Origin: Nitrosospira sp.
Lineage (GTDB): Bacteria; Pseudomonadota; Gammaproteobacteria; Burkholderiales; Nitrosomonadaceae
Assembly (NCBI GenBank): GCA_026399575.1
Contig: JAPLQS010000047.1
Location: 1-64,000, forward strand
Direction: 5' to 3'
Length of the DNA: 64,000 nucleotides
Part shown: positions 38,511 to 48,215 of the stretch, in pieces
Numbering within the stretch: the first letter of the stretch is position 1
Layout: every line of letters starts with the position of its first letter
Notes under the pieces: generated by a model
The model's database searches: none
The model's input: only the letters and a program-made list of their open reading frames with translations
Told to the model about the DNA's origin: nothing
Made by a program: the position numbers and the translations under genes

Positions 38511-38836
38511 TCAGGACTTCGGCTCGTGGCTCTTGGTATCGCCACGCAGCTTGCGGGCATAATCCTCAAGCTGGCGTTTGGCGGCATCAAAGGCATCGCG
38601 CAGGGCCACATAAGATCGTGGTTGACCACAATCTCATTGCCCGGCACGCCAATGTCGATGCGCACATTGAACTGTTTGCCCTGATGATGATGTTTGTGCG
38701 GCATCTCGACCACCACCCGGCAGGACGTGATGTGGTCGAAAAACTCGTCGAGTTTCTGCGCCTTGGTGCGAATATGTGCGTCCAGCTCAGCGGAGTGTTC
38801 CATATCGCGCACAGTAATTTGCAACGGGATCTGCAT
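38511..38836 (-). pseudogene. hpf: Ribosome hibernation factor HPF/RaiA, frameshifted
   Basis: The first 70 or so codons encode a sigma-54 modulation/HPF protein: LQITVRDMEHSAELDAHIR, CRVVVEMPHKHHHQGK, DIGVPGNEIVVNHD. At about 38609-38616 the frame breaks; the continuation in another frame is YVALRDAFDAAKRQLEDYAR and ends at 38511. Relatives have four or five residues (such as HEDV) between NHD and YVAL; here only two bases remain, so about 10 bases are missing. GGAATC lies upstream of the ATG. Intact it would be a short HPF that inactivates ribosomes at rest; as read it is broken after two thirds. Confidence 0.82.
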
Positions 38837-38852
38837 GATGATTCCTTTTAGA

Positions 38853-39302
38853 TTAACGGCGGTGCCGCATTTCCTTTTTGCGCTCGTATCCTACCAGCTT
38901 GGAGAGATCGAGCATTTCTTCCGCCAGCAGCTCCAATACGTCATCCAGCGTAAGAATACCCACCAGGCCGCCGTGCTCATCCACGATCGGCAAGCGCCTT
39001 ACCGTCTTGCTGCGCATATATTGAATCGCCTCGAAAATCTCCGTGCTGTCCTTTAACGTGAATAGCTCCGGCGCCATGATATCACCCACGGTGATGACCA
39101 TGTGATCGAGTTCCGGCGCCATGATTTCCACTACCAGATCACGGTCGGTGACGATTCCCACCGGAACCCGAATACCGTTGCGGTCCTCGACCACCAGCAC
39201 ATCGCCCACATGATGCTGCCGCATCAGCTTGGCCGCTTCCATGACGGTTTCATCACGCTGCATGACAACAACTTCTCTAGTGCAAATATCACCGACCGGC
39301 AT
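38853..39302 (-). CDS. Two-CBS-domain protein
   Basis: 149 residues made of two CBS domains (about 4-60 and 72-130): VMQRDETVMEAAKLMRQHHV, VPVGIVTDRDLVVEIMA, then LFTLKDSTEIFEAIQYMRSK and VGILTLDDVLELLAEE. CBS pairs bind adenine nucleotides and act as energy sensors. AAGGAGGGCATC precedes the ATG. A truncated relative follows upstream at 39399-39644. Confidence 0.92.
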   Translation of the reverse strand: MPVGDICTREVVVMQRDETVMEAAKLMRQHHVGDVLVVEDRNGIRVPVGIVTDRDLVVEIMAPELDHMVITVGDIMAPELFTLKDSTEIFEAIQYMRSKTVRRLPIVDEHGGLVGILTLDDVLELLAEEMLDLSKLVGYERKKEMRHRR

Positions 39303-39398
39303 GATGCCCTCCTTGTAAGATTACGTAATTAAGCGCCACTATTTATGGCGAATGCTATTGACACGATCCGTGGTGATAAGCGCTACACCTGGCTGACA

Positions 39399-39644
39399 CT
39401 AAAGTGCATGCAGGTCGATGACATCGCCTACGGTGATGACCATGTAATCGAGTTCCGGCGCCATGATTTCCACCACCAGATCGTGGTCGGTGATAATGCC
39501 CAGCGGAATCCGTTCGCCGTCACGCTCTTCGACCACCTGCAAATCACACACCCGGTGCTGACGCATCAGCTTGGCCGCCTCCAGCACGGTATGGTCACGC
39601 TGCACCACGATGACGGTATGCTCGCAAATCTCTCCACCAGACAT
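39399..39644 (-). CDS. Truncated CBS-domain protein, tandem paralogue
   Basis: 81 residues: one complete CBS domain closely matching the first domain of the neighbour (VIVVQRDHTVLEAAKLMRQ, GIITDHDLVVEIMAPELDYM) and then a stop after VGDVIDLHAL where the neighbour continues into its second domain. It looks like a tandem duplication that has lost its second CBS domain. A single CBS domain could still dimerise, so activity is not excluded. Start ATG 39644 chosen for a GGAGG-like site upstream. Confidence 0.75.
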   Translation of the reverse strand: MSGGEICEHTVIVVQRDHTVLEAAKLMRQHRVCDLQVVEERDGERIPLGIITDHDLVVEIMAPELDYMVITVGDVIDLHAL

Positions 39645-39697
39645 GACAGCCTCCCATTGCATGCACCGCACAACCAAACTAAGGTCGGGTGCGCGGA

Positions 39698-40204
39698 TTA
39701 ATGCGTCCAGCTCACGCGCAACAGATTTTCCTCCGGGTTATAGTGATACTGCAGCTCGCCCTGATAAGCATGATGCAAGGCTTCGCCGATGCCGCGGGCG
39801 AGATGGATATCGGTGGTCGTCACCAGTGTGGCGCCCTCTTTTTCTTCCACTGCCATGATGCGTTTGAGCGGATGTTCCGCCCGCGCATGTTTTTCCTGGT
39901 TGTGCACCAGTTGCATGATTTCATCGCGATGCGTACGGAAGAATTCTCCCTGCAGGGTTACAAAACCGGCAGGATAGTGGTCATGCAGCCGATGACAGGC
40001 GGGACAGGTCTGCTGATGCGCATCCGCCGGCGCCGAACGCCACTGCCAGCGTCCTTCATGAAATACCGCGCCGCATTGTGGGCAGACGGTCGGCTCCGGC
40101 AGTTTGCCCTTGGTCTTGTAGGCGTCATGCACGCGCTCCTGAAAAATCCCGTCGTGCCGAGGGATTTGGTGAAAACCGGTGGAGACAACGCTTTGAGTTC
40201 CCAT
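39698..40204 (-). CDS. BCAM0308-like zinc-ribbon protein
   Basis: 168 residues, a conserved hypothetical I associate with the BCAM0308 family. Zinc-binding pairs CPQCGAVFHEGRW and CPACHRLHDHYPAGF, followed by VTLQGEFFRTHRDEIMQLV and a C-terminal alpha/beta part (TLVTTTDIHLARGIGEALHH). ATG 40204 has AAAGGA eight bases upstream and is preferred to ATG 40213. Such genes often accompany Hsp20 and CBS genes, as here. Function unknown. Confidence 0.8.
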   Translation of the reverse strand: MGTQSVVSTGFHQIPRHDGIFQERVHDAYKTKGKLPEPTVCPQCGAVFHEGRWQWRSAPADAHQQTCPACHRLHDHYPAGFVTLQGEFFRTHRDEIMQLVHNQEKHARAEHPLKRIMAVEEKEGATLVTTTDIHLARGIGEALHHAYQGELQYHYNPEENLLRVSWTH

Positions 40205-40265
40205 GATAAACATCCTTTAGTATCAAACAGAGAATATTGTTCTTCCGCAATCAAAATTGTCCGCG

Positions 40266-40721
40266 TTATTTGATCTCCAACTGCTTGGCGGCACTTCCAT
40301 TTTTCTTCGGCAGCGTCAGCTCCAGCATGCCATTTTCATACTTGGCCTGGGCCTGGGACTCGTCCACCTCACTATCCAGAGTAAAGCTGCGATAGCTCGA
40401 GCCTTGGCGGCACTCGCGGCAAATGACTCTCTCGCCTTCCTTTTCCTCTTTTTCCTGTTTGCTCTCGGCACTGATGGAAACCCGGTTGCCATCCACTTGC
40501 ACCTTGATGTCTTCTTTCTTGACCCCGGGGATTTGCGCGTGCACGGTATAAGCCTTGTCGTTCTCGCTCAAATCCATCTTGATGCGCGGCGCAGTATCCA
40601 TCTCCATGGAAAAGGGCCGCATGCCAAAACCGCGGAACCAGTCATCCATATCGGCGAACGGGTCGAAGCGACCTATGTCACTAGCCAGGGGAACAGGGGA
40701 CCGCTGAATGATATTTGCCAT
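40266..40721 (-). CDS. Hsp20-family small heat-shock protein
   Basis: 151 residues. ATP-independent holdase chaperone. Alpha-crystallin domain about 45-145: IKMDLSENDKAYTVHAQIPG, VKKEDIKVQVDGNRVSISAE, YENGMLELTLPKK with the GxLxLxxPK motif. One of three Hsp20 genes here; most like 58554-58985. It differs by a CRECRQG insert in the loop before RSFTLDSEVD. AAGGAGCAAGATC precedes the ATG. Confidence 0.95.
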   Translation of the reverse strand: MANIIQRSPVPLASDIGRFDPFADMDDWFRGFGMRPFSMEMDTAPRIKMDLSENDKAYTVHAQIPGVKKEDIKVQVDGNRVSISAESKQEKEEKEGERVICRECRQGSSYRSFTLDSEVDESQAQAKYENGMLELTLPKKNGSAAKQLEIK

Positions 40722-40879
40722 GATCTTGCTCCTTTATGAAATGTAAGTATTGCTCTAACTGCCACTGTTGCGCTCGATTGCAGCCAGGCCTGACAGCCGC
40801 CCAACTGCATGGGATGTCGCGTCCGTCGCCATTCGTTATTGCAGGCTTGCGCTCACCTGCCATCAATCTATTACTTGAC

Positions 40880-41224
40880 CTATCTGCTCATGTCGTGCAG
40901 CTGGCACTGCAGCAACATGCGATTGCCATAGTGAGCATCGGTGATGTTGATTGCGACCGGGAAGGTCGTGCCGTCCTTGCGCCGGGCGACCGACTCGAAG
41001 CGCGATTCCTGGCCGCGCAGGTGCAACCCGACCATGCTCATGAACCTGTCAGGATCAAGCACGTCCAGATCCGCCATGACATGTGCCACCAGTTCTTCTC
41101 TGGCATAGCCGAGACTGCTGCAGCACCGTTCGTCTGCATAGGCCACGCGCCCGTTGCCGTCGAGATAGAACAGCGGGTCGCGCTTGCCAGCGGCGGATGC
41201 GGTGAAATGCTCTGGTTCTCTCAT
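40880..41224 (-). CDS. Stand-alone PAS-domain protein
   Basis: 114 residues comprising a single PAS fold: DPLFYLDGNGRVAYADERCC, LGYAREELVAHVMADLDVLD, ESRFESVARRKDGTTFPVAI and NITDAHYGNRMLLQCQLHDM. There is no output domain; it would have to act by binding another protein. GGAG lies eight bases before ATG 41224. The two cysteines in DERCCSSLGY are unusual for PAS and might bind a cofactor or react to redox changes. Confidence 0.8.
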   Translation of the reverse strand: MREPEHFTASAAGKRDPLFYLDGNGRVAYADERCCSSLGYAREELVAHVMADLDVLDPDRFMSMVGLHLRGQESRFESVARRKDGTTFPVAINITDAHYGNRMLLQCQLHDMSR

Positions 41225-41355
41225 GGTGATTACTCCGCAGCCTCCAGCCGCATCAGCTTTGCCAAATCTTCCGGTTACAGTTGCAAACCGCCCCAGTGAT
41301 ATTTCTCCGGCCGTCACCTCGCCCACTCAATTGCTGCCAGTCTGTGCGTCCAATT

Positions 41356-41730
41356 TCAGTGGTACACCATGCTGTCTATCTCAGCTTCAGCCTCCAGCCA
41401 ATCCAGCATGGGATCACCGCCATCGAAACCGCGCCGCTCGGCACGGTAATAAGCAGCGATCGCGATCATCTCTTGTCTATCCTCTCCGTTTCCCGTGCGC
41501 TGCGCCCGACTGGCCGGCACGCTGTCGCTGGCTGGGCGCGCCGCAATTCTCCCGCTTGCTGCCGCAGACTTGCTCTGGCCCGCGTTCCCGGACGATTTAA
41601 TCTCAGCTTTATTGACCACCCTGACAGGAGCGCTCTTGGCCCCGTGTTGAACCGGTTTGACAGCGATCTTCTTGCCCGCCACGGCGGGACTGCTCTTCTG
41701 TACTGACCCAGCTTTACTTGACTTAAGCAT
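41356..41730 (-). CDS. Basic low-complexity protein with C-terminal DUF2934
   Basis: 124 residues. An N-terminal Lys/Ala/Ser-rich segment (about 1-85, KSSKAGSVQKSSPAVAGKK) of histone-H1-like composition, then a DUF2934 motif: EMIAIAAYYRAERRGFDGG and DPMLDWLEAEAEID. DUF2934 proteins are small and of unknown function, common near stress genes. Start ATG 41730 is chosen because AGGAGG is seven bases upstream; ATG 41736 would leave no spacing. Confidence 0.78.
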   Translation of the reverse strand: MLKSSKAGSVQKSSPAVAGKKIAVKPVQHGAKSAPVRVVNKAEIKSSGNAGQSKSAAASGRIAARPASDSVPASRAQRTGNGEDRQEMIAIAAYYRAERRGFDGGDPMLDWLEAEAEIDSMVYH

Positions 41731-42026
41731 TTTCATACCTCCTGCATATCGGTTGAATGAAGCAGCCGTCCCGCATGACTGCCAATTGCCGCAATTTCAT
41801 TTCTGCAGCAGGCCGGCAACTGAGGCCCGCAGCGCCTGCTCGTATGCCCTTAGCCTGCTGACGGCTTGAATACCTTGATATCTTCTTAAAAGGATAGAAT
41901 CTTATTGATGACCAGTGAATAAGCAGGCGGCCTATTCTCCAGTAGGAAAAACCCTTAAAAATAGCAGGACTGCATTAGCCCTTGCAGAGCAGACGACATC
42001 TGACAGGCGCGGCTGACAGCTCTCCG
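41731..42026. other. Intergenic region between rpoS and the DUF2934 gene
   Basis: 296 bases without a supported gene. It contains the AGGAGGT site of the DUF2934 gene at its left end and the 3' untranslated part of rpoS at the right. No clear hairpin terminator was found after rpoS. Confidence 0.4.
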
Positions 42027-43004
42027 CTACAGCAACCCATCCATTGACACGCCATCATGCTTCAACATCTTGCGCAGTATTTGCAGCGCTTCCAGTTGGA
42101 TCTGCCGCACCCGCTCGCGGGTCAGCTCAAGACCTTCCGCCAGTTGTTCGAGCGTCTGGGTTTCATAACCGTTGAGACCGTAGCGCTGCTCGATTACGCA
42201 GCGTTGCCGCTCGCTTAAGCGTTTCAGCCATGCATGTACCTGCTGCTGCATTTCAGACTGCTCCAGCATCAGATCAGGAGCGGGGGTATGGTCATCGACG
42301 ATGCCGTCGCCGATGGACAGCAGCGGATCGATGTCGAGCGGCGCATCCAATGAAATCGCGCCATTGTTCAGCGACAGCACCCAGCGCACTTCCTCCACCG
42401 GGCGCCCCAGCAGATATGCCACATCTTCCGCCTTGGGCTCTCTGCCAAGATGCGCCTCCAGGTGACGGAAGGCGCGCAGTACGATATTCAGATCCTTGAT
42501 GACGTGCACCGGCAGGCGGATGGTGCGTGACTGATTCATGATGGCGCGCTCGATGTTCTGGCGAATCCACCAGGTGGCATAAGTGGAGAAACGGAATCCG
42601 CGCTCCGGATCGAACTTGTCCAGCGCATGCATCATCCCCATGTTGCCTTCTTCGATCAGGTCCAGCAAAGCGACGCCATGATTGGGATTGGTATAGCGTT
42701 TGGCGATATTCACCACCAGCCGCAGATTGCACTCGATCATTTTCTGCCGTGCAGCGAAATCTCCCTGCTTGACCCGCCGCGCCAGCGCCGCCTCTTCCTG
42801 CGCGCTCAACAGCGCGTTAAGGCCGATCTCTTTGAAATAAATCTGGGTGACGTCGGTCTGCTGGGCATCAGCGAAAACCACGGCCTCGACTTTGGCTGGC
42901 GCGCTTTCACCTTCCTCAGTGCACGCATCGTCCGCTTGGGATGGCCAATAAGTCTCGCCACTGATGGGTGCAACTCCGCATTCTTCACTAATCGTATGCT
43001 CCAT
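42027..43004 (-). CDS. rpoS: RNA polymerase sigma factor RpoS
   Basis: 325 residues. Stationary-phase/general-stress sigma factor. Region 1.2 (about 50-85, [20 protein letters not shown]), 2 (about 90-160; [20 protein letters not shown] and [20 protein letters not shown]), 3 ([18 protein letters not shown]), and 4 ([35 protein letters not shown]). [12 protein letters not shown]-like [15 protein letters not shown] and the lack of a large region 1.1 place it as RpoS, not RpoD. CAGGAGCTGAGCAG precedes the ATG. Probably drives much of this stress-gene neighbourhood. Confidence 0.93.
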   Translation of the reverse strand: MEHTISEECGVAPISGETYWPSQADDACTEEGESAPAKVEAVVFADAQQTDVTQIYFKEIGLNALLSAQEEAALARRVKQGDFAARQKMIECNLRLVVNIAKRYTNPNHGVALLDLIEEGNMGMMHALDKFDPERGFRFSTYATWWIRQNIERAIMNQSRTIRLPVHVIKDLNIVLRAFRHLEAHLGREPKAEDVAYLLGRPVEEVRWVLSLNNGAISLDAPLDIDPLLSIGDGIVDDHTPAPDLMLEQSEMQQQVHAWLKRLSERQRCVIEQRYGLNGYETQTLEQLAEGLELTRERVRQIQLEALQILRKMLKHDGVSMDGLL

Positions 43005-43225
43005 CTGCTCAGCTCCTGTTTGTTTATGACAGATGCACGATAAGGCAGACGCCGTGACAATGGGATAAGCAAACGGCTTATTCCAGACTAAGGATAATTC
43101 TTATAATTATGGTTTTTGCGTAATGCTGCCGGGATCGGCGAGGTATGTGGCGGGGATAAAAGCGCTCGGGCTGGAGCGCAGCGCGTGGGGGATGCAATGG
43201 CATGACTGCCGGCTACGGCAAGTTG

Positions 43226-43885
43226 TTACACCTGGATGACGTTGCACAGTATCGCCAGGCGAACCAGTTGGGCGGCATTCTCCAGCTTCAGCTTGCGCAT
43301 GATGTTGGTGTGGTGCACGCCGACCGTCTTGGGACTGATGGAAAGCAGGGTGGCAATCTGTATCACTGAATTCCCTTCCGCCAGCAGTCTGAACAACTGG
43401 AATTCACGCTTGGACAGAACACTCAAGGGGTCTGCCGGGATATCGTGGAGCGTCATGTCGGCCACCATGCCCGAGACCAGCTCCGGATCGACATACAAGC
43501 GCCCCCGCTTTACCTGACGCACCGCTTCAATCATTTGTCCGGGGCTACCCTGCTTGGTGAGGTAGCCGGTTGCGCCCATCTGCAGTGCACGCTGGATCAT
43601 GGTTTCATTGCTGTACATGCTGAATACCAGAATGCGCGCATCCGGATCGCGCGCGCGGATGCGGCGCAGGGTTTCCAGCCCGCCGGTGCCCGCCATGTTG
43701 AGGTCAAGAATCACTACATCGGGTTTGCACTCGCGGTACAGCGCGTAGCCGGTTTCGCCGTCCTCGGCTTCCGCCACCACGCGAATGTCCGTGGTGCTTT
43801 CAAACAAGCGGCGATAACCGGCGCGCACCACGGGGTGGTCGTCCACCAGCAGCACGGTGATGGGCCTGGATTCCATATCAGGCAT
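43226..43885 (-). CDS. NarL/LuxR-family response regulator
   Basis: 219 residues. Receiver domain (about 8-125): LLVDDHPVVRAGYRRLF with the acidic pair, phospho-acceptor Asp in DVVILDLNMAG, and K in LTKQGSPG. C-terminal LuxR helix-turn-helix (about 155-215): LSKREFQLFRLLAEGNS, IATLLSISPKTVGVHHTNIM. ATG 43885 has AAGGA six bases upstream and overlaps the histidine-kinase stop by 8 bases. Cognate partner of the kinase upstream. Target genes unknown. Confidence 0.93.
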   Translation of the reverse strand: MPDMESRPITVLLVDDHPVVRAGYRRLFESTTDIRVVAEAEDGETGYALYRECKPDVVILDLNMAGTGGLETLRRIRARDPDARILVFSMYSNETMIQRALQMGATGYLTKQGSPGQMIEAVRQVKRGRLYVDPELVSGMVADMTLHDIPADPLSVLSKREFQLFRLLAEGNSVIQIATLLSISPKTVGVHHTNIMRKLKLENAAQLVRLAILCNVIQV

Positions 43886-45092
43886 CGCTTTTCCTTCTCT
43901 TCGCCGGCTGCTCTGGCTGCTTAAGCGGCAATCTGACATCGATATGGGTGCCATGGCCCGGCGCACTGCGCGAAGAAAATTCTCCGCCCGCCGCGATCGC
44001 CCGTTCACGCATTCCCAACAACCCCAAGCCGCCGAGTCGCTGCTCGGGATTGTAGCCCCTGCCGTTATCCTCCACACTCAGCCACAGGGTGTCGGTCATG
44101 TCCCTCGCGTCCCGCTTGCGGCTCAGCCGCAGCTGCGCCCGGGTAGCATGGGCATGACTGGCGATATTGTTGAGCGCTTCCTGCACAATGCGGTAGATGG
44201 TGATGTTGACCGTCTCGCCGAGACCCTCAAACTCGCCTTCCAGTGCCAGCTCGCAACTGGTCTCGGGATGATGCGCACACCACTGTTTCTTCAGTTCGCG
44301 CAGGCTGTCCGCCAACCCCAGCATATCCAGCAATGCCGGACGCAGTTGATGCAGCAGGTCATGCACCACATCATGCATTTTGCCGACGCTGTCGCTGATG
44401 GCCTGGGCGCCGGCATGGATGGCAGAGTCTGGGCTGGCGCTGTTGGCAATCGCCTTGGCTTCGGCATAAATGGCGGTCAGCCACTGCCCCAGTTCGTCAT
44501 GCAGCTCGCGTGCAAGATGGCGGCGCTCCTCTTCCTGCAGCTTGAACATGCTCTGCGTCAACTGCCGGTTCTCGCGCAACAGCTCGAGGTTGCGGCGCGC
44601 CACATCTTTGAGCTGATCGATGTCGGTCATCACCGTGCGCCCGCCCGCCCCGCCGCTCACGACGGAAGATTCCAGGCGGACAAAGCGGGCTTTGCCGCCA
44701 CGAATTTTAATTCTCAGCTCGGTAACAATGTTGCCGCTGGTATGAAAAATATCGTGCAGATGCTGCAGAAATGCGTGGATATCGCCTTCGGCCACATGCG
44801 TGATAAAAGGCTGGCCGACAAGGTGGGCACGCTCCACCCCCAGCATGGTGGAACCGGTCAGGTTTATTTCCAGCACGCGTCCGCTCTTATCCAGGGTAAA
44901 GTAACCCACCGGTGCATAGTCATACAAGACGGCGTAACGATCGCGCGTTTCCTCCAGTTGCTGCTGCGCTTCCCGGAGTTCATAGTTCTGCATCTCCAGT
45001 TCTACCCGGTGAGCCTGCAGATCGGCGATCAGCTCCGTTTTACTGCGAGTTTCACTGTCATCAAACCTTTTGCGTTCCCGCTCCTGCGTCAT
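43878..45092 (-). CDS. PAS-containing sensor histidine kinase, NarX/UhpB (HisKA_3) type
   Basis: 404 residues, no membrane segment, so a soluble sensor. N-terminal coiled coil (about 1-50), PAS domain (about 52-165; VLYDYAPVGYFTLDKSGRVL), second coiled coil, HisKA_3 with the phospho-His in LARELHDELGQWL (about 205), and HATPase with EALNNIASHAHAT, VEDNGRGYNP and GLGLLGMRERA. Start 45092 overlaps the stop of the upstream CheB-CheR-PAS frame by 4 bases (ATGA). Forms an operon with that gene and the response regulator. Confidence 0.92.
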   Translation of the reverse strand: MTQERERKRFDDSETRSKTELIADLQAHRVELEMQNYELREAQQQLEETRDRYAVLYDYAPVGYFTLDKSGRVLEINLTGSTMLGVERAHLVGQPFITHVAEGDIHAFLQHLHDIFHTSGNIVTELRIKIRGGKARFVRLESSVVSGGAGGRTVMTDIDQLKDVARRNLELLRENRQLTQSMFKLQEEERRHLARELHDELGQWLTAIYAEAKAIANSASPDSAIHAGAQAISDSVGKMHDVVHDLLHQLRPALLDMLGLADSLRELKKQWCAHHPETSCELALEGEFEGLGETVNITIYRIVQEALNNIASHAHATRAQLRLSRKRDARDMTDTLWLSVEDNGRGYNPEQRLGGLGLLGMRERAIAAGGEFSSRSAPGHGTHIDVRLPLKQPEQPAKRRKSDA

Positions 45093-48000
45093 ACCACCTC
45101 CCTCTCGGTAAGCGCGATGGTAGCTGGCTTGCCTGCGTCGTCCAGCAATACGGTGGTGGTCAGCCACACCTTGAAGATGCGCCCATCCCTGGCGCGGCGC
45201 AGGCTTTCGCAGGGCGGCGCTGTTTCACCCTGGCGCAGCCGCTCCCTCAGCACATGCATATCCGCGCGCGCCGCGTCGGGGATCAGCACGGCGACGTTGA
45301 GCTGCAGCGCCTGTTCCTCGCTGTAACCATACATCTCGGTTGCGCGCCGATTCCAAGCCAGAATACGGCCAGAAAAATCCTGCAGCGTGACGGCATCGCT
45401 GGCATCGCGCACCACCGCCGCCAAACGCCGTTCCTGCTGTAACGCCTGGCGCAGGTGTTCCGCATCCTTGATGCTGTCGATGCCGATAAACGCCAGCACC
45501 GCACCTTCGATGCGATTATCCAGCGTGCGGTAGGGACGCATACGCAAGGTGTACCAGTGCCCATCATGATCCTGCAGTTCGACAGATTGCGGCACCATGC
45601 TATCGATCACCTGCCGCACCCGCTGTTGCAGATCGGGGAGTTCGAAATTGGGGCGAATATTGCCGAGAGGTCGGCCGATGTCGGTATCAATCAGATTCAG
45701 CAGTGGTTTTGCGGCAGAGGTGAAACGCCGGATGCGCAGATCCGCGTGCAGGATCACGATCGCCAGCTCGATGCTTGCCAGTAAATTGCTGAAGTCATTG
45801 TTGACCCGGTTCAATTCCTGGTTGCGGTTCTCGTGCTCCTCGATGATTGTGGCCAGTTCCTCGTGGTGGATTGCAGCTCTTCCTTGGCGGTTTCCAGCTC
45901 CTCGTTGGTGCTTTGCAACTCTTCATTGGCGGACTGGATCTCCTCATTGGCGGACTGCAACTCCTCGTTAGTCGCCTCCTGATCCTCGATGATGGATTGC
46001 ATGTATTCCCGTTCCGCAAGCAACTCATTTTCCAGCTCCTGGATGTGCAGGCTGTTGGCATCTGCAGCGTCCGGCTCCAGCTTGGTCTTCCGGACTACGG
46101 CAGCTTCTGTACTCGACTCGAACAGCACCAGATAATTTGAGGCAGCGGCTTCCGCATGCGCAAGCGGCAGCACCTGCAGATTTATCCTGCGGACGCTGTC
46201 ATTCTCGTGCACCTGCACTCCTTCCTTGCGCACCGCGCTGTGCTCCTTGATTGCCTGCTGCACCAGCGTGCGCAGTTCCAGCACCAGATCCGGGCGTGCC
46301 ATCTTCAGCAGATTGAGGCTGGCGCTACCGGCAGACGGCTGGATGTAAGGGCCGGTTTGGCCGCGGAATTGGAGTATCTGCATGTCCTGATTGATGATCA
46401 CGCCCGGCGGCCCGTACTTCTCCAGAATCAGTTGCTCGGCCTCCTGCTGCACCGTGGTCGGGGATGACATGGCTGTGCGCATGGATGGAATTACGGCAAA
46501 CGGCGGCATGGCGTAAGGCATGCTGATGAAATCAGCGCCCGTCCGGAATGCCACGGGCTTGTGGGTGTAAATCTTGTTTTTCTTGTCCAGCAGGGAAAAA
46601 AGCTCCGTTTCGCTGCCGATGCTCTCCGAGGTGCCCAGCATCAGGTAGCCTTCGGCGCGCAAGGCATAGTGAAAAGTGTGCAATACTTTTTTCTGCAGTA
46701 CCGGACCAAGATAAATCATCAGGTTGCGGCAGCAGATCAGGTCGATGCGCGAAAAAGGCGGGTCCTTGGTGACGTTCTGCAGGGCGAACACACAGACGTC
46801 GCGGATCGGCTTGCAGATCTGGTAGCCGGTTGCCGTCTTGACAAAAAACCGCTGCAGCCGTGCCGGTTCCACGTCTTCGGTTATTCTTTGCGGATAGATG
46901 CCCTGGCGCGCCCTATCGATGGCTTCTTTGTCGATATCGGAGGCGAAGATCTGGAGGCGGGTGGTGCCGACGTTATCGCCGAGAAATTCAAACAAAGCCA
47001 TCGCGACCGAATAAACCTCCTCGCCGGTGGAACAGGCCGGTATCCAGATGCGTAACGGCAGCTCACTGGCACGGCCTGTCATGAGCCGCGGGAAAATTTC
47101 TTTCTTGAGCGCATCGAAAGTTTCCGGGTCACGGAAAAAACTGGTGACATTGATCAGCATGTCCTGAAACAGCGCATCCAGTTCTTTCGGGTGCTCCTGC
47201 AGAAACTTGACGTAATCTCTTGTTTTGTCCAGTTGATGCAGCACCATGCGCCGTTTGATGCGGCGCTGGATGGTGTTCTGCTTGTAATGCGTGAAGTCGA
47301 TGCCGGTACGTGTGCGCAACAGCAGGAATATTTTGTTCAAGTTAATGTTCTTGTCGCCTTCCTCCAGCGCTTCCGGCGAGACGACCAGCAATTCCTGCCG
47401 CAGGTAAGGGTGGCGTGCGATGCGCGCCAACTCGCTGGCAATGTTCTCCGGCGGCAGGACAAAATCCACATGGCCCGTGGCAATCGCGCTGTGCGGCATG
47501 CCGCTGTACTCGGCGGAATCCTCGCTTTGGGCAAAAGTGATGCCGCCTGCCGCCTTGATTGCCTGCAGACCCAAGGTGCCATCCGATGCCGTGCCCGACA
47601 GAATGACCCCGATCGCATTGTTCTGCCGGTCCTGCGCCAGACTCTGAAAGAAATCGTCTATCGGCATGTGTTTGCCGCGCAGATCCGGACGCGGCATCAG
47701 GTGCAATATGCCGTGCAGCAGCGCCAGGGTGCAGTTGGGCGGCGTGACATAAATGTAGTTGGGTTCGACCCGCATGTCATCGCTCGCTTCGAGTACCGGC
47801 ATGGGCGTTGCGCGTGCCATCAGTTCCGGCAGCAGACTGATATGTTTGGGATCGAGATGCTGCACCAGCACAAAGGCCATGCCGGTGTCCAGCGGCAGCG
47901 CCTTGAGCAGTCTGGTGAATGCACTCAACCCGCCGGCGGAGGCGCCGATGCCCACCACCGGAAATTGATTCGACTGTGCGCCCGGCGGCGTGGCATCCGC

Positions 48001-48093
48001 ATCCGCTGTGGCAACGGGAGGGGTTGATTTTCTGGCCATAGGTGCCGTTAGGGGTAAGTTATGCGGTAATTCTGGATACAGCGGTTCCTTCAT
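45089..48093 (-). pseudogene. CheB-CheR-PAS fusion protein, single-base frameshift
   Basis: About 1001 codons if repaired. CheB methylesterase (about 45-225; VGIGASAGGL, VLVQHLDPKH, VILSGTASDGTLGL), CheR methyltransferase (about 240-520; VTSFFRDPETFDAL, IPACSTGEEVYSVA, CCRNLMIYLG), a second-messenger-like PAS (about 590-720), a coiled coil of NEELQS repeats, then two PAS domains (frame 45089-45814). At about 45864 one base is missing: QSTNEEL-type repeat becomes STTRNWPQ and runs to a stop at 45811. The downstream frame resumes as EELATIIEEHENRNQELN. Such fusions act as sensory proteins ahead of histidine kinases. The repeat makes slippage or misassembly plausible. Confidence 0.85.
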
Positions 48094-48161
48094 ATGCTAC
48101 AGCATCCTGCGGTAAAATTCTGCTTGATGCCTGTACCGGAATTGCCCTCACTATAGGCTCC

Positions 48162-48215
48162 CCTATGCCTATGCCTATGCCTATGCCTATGCCTATGCCT
48201 ATGCCTATGCCTATG
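48162..48215. repeat. Hexanucleotide tandem repeat, nine copies of CCTATG
   Basis: Nine perfect units of CCTATG between the cheB-cheR gene and the phosphoribosyltransferase gene. On the minus strand the unit is CATAGG, and the stop codon of the phosphoribosyltransferase (TAG) is part of the array, so every unit supplies another in-frame TAG. Copy-number change would alter only the 3' untranslated length and the distance to the next gene. Confidence 0.95.
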
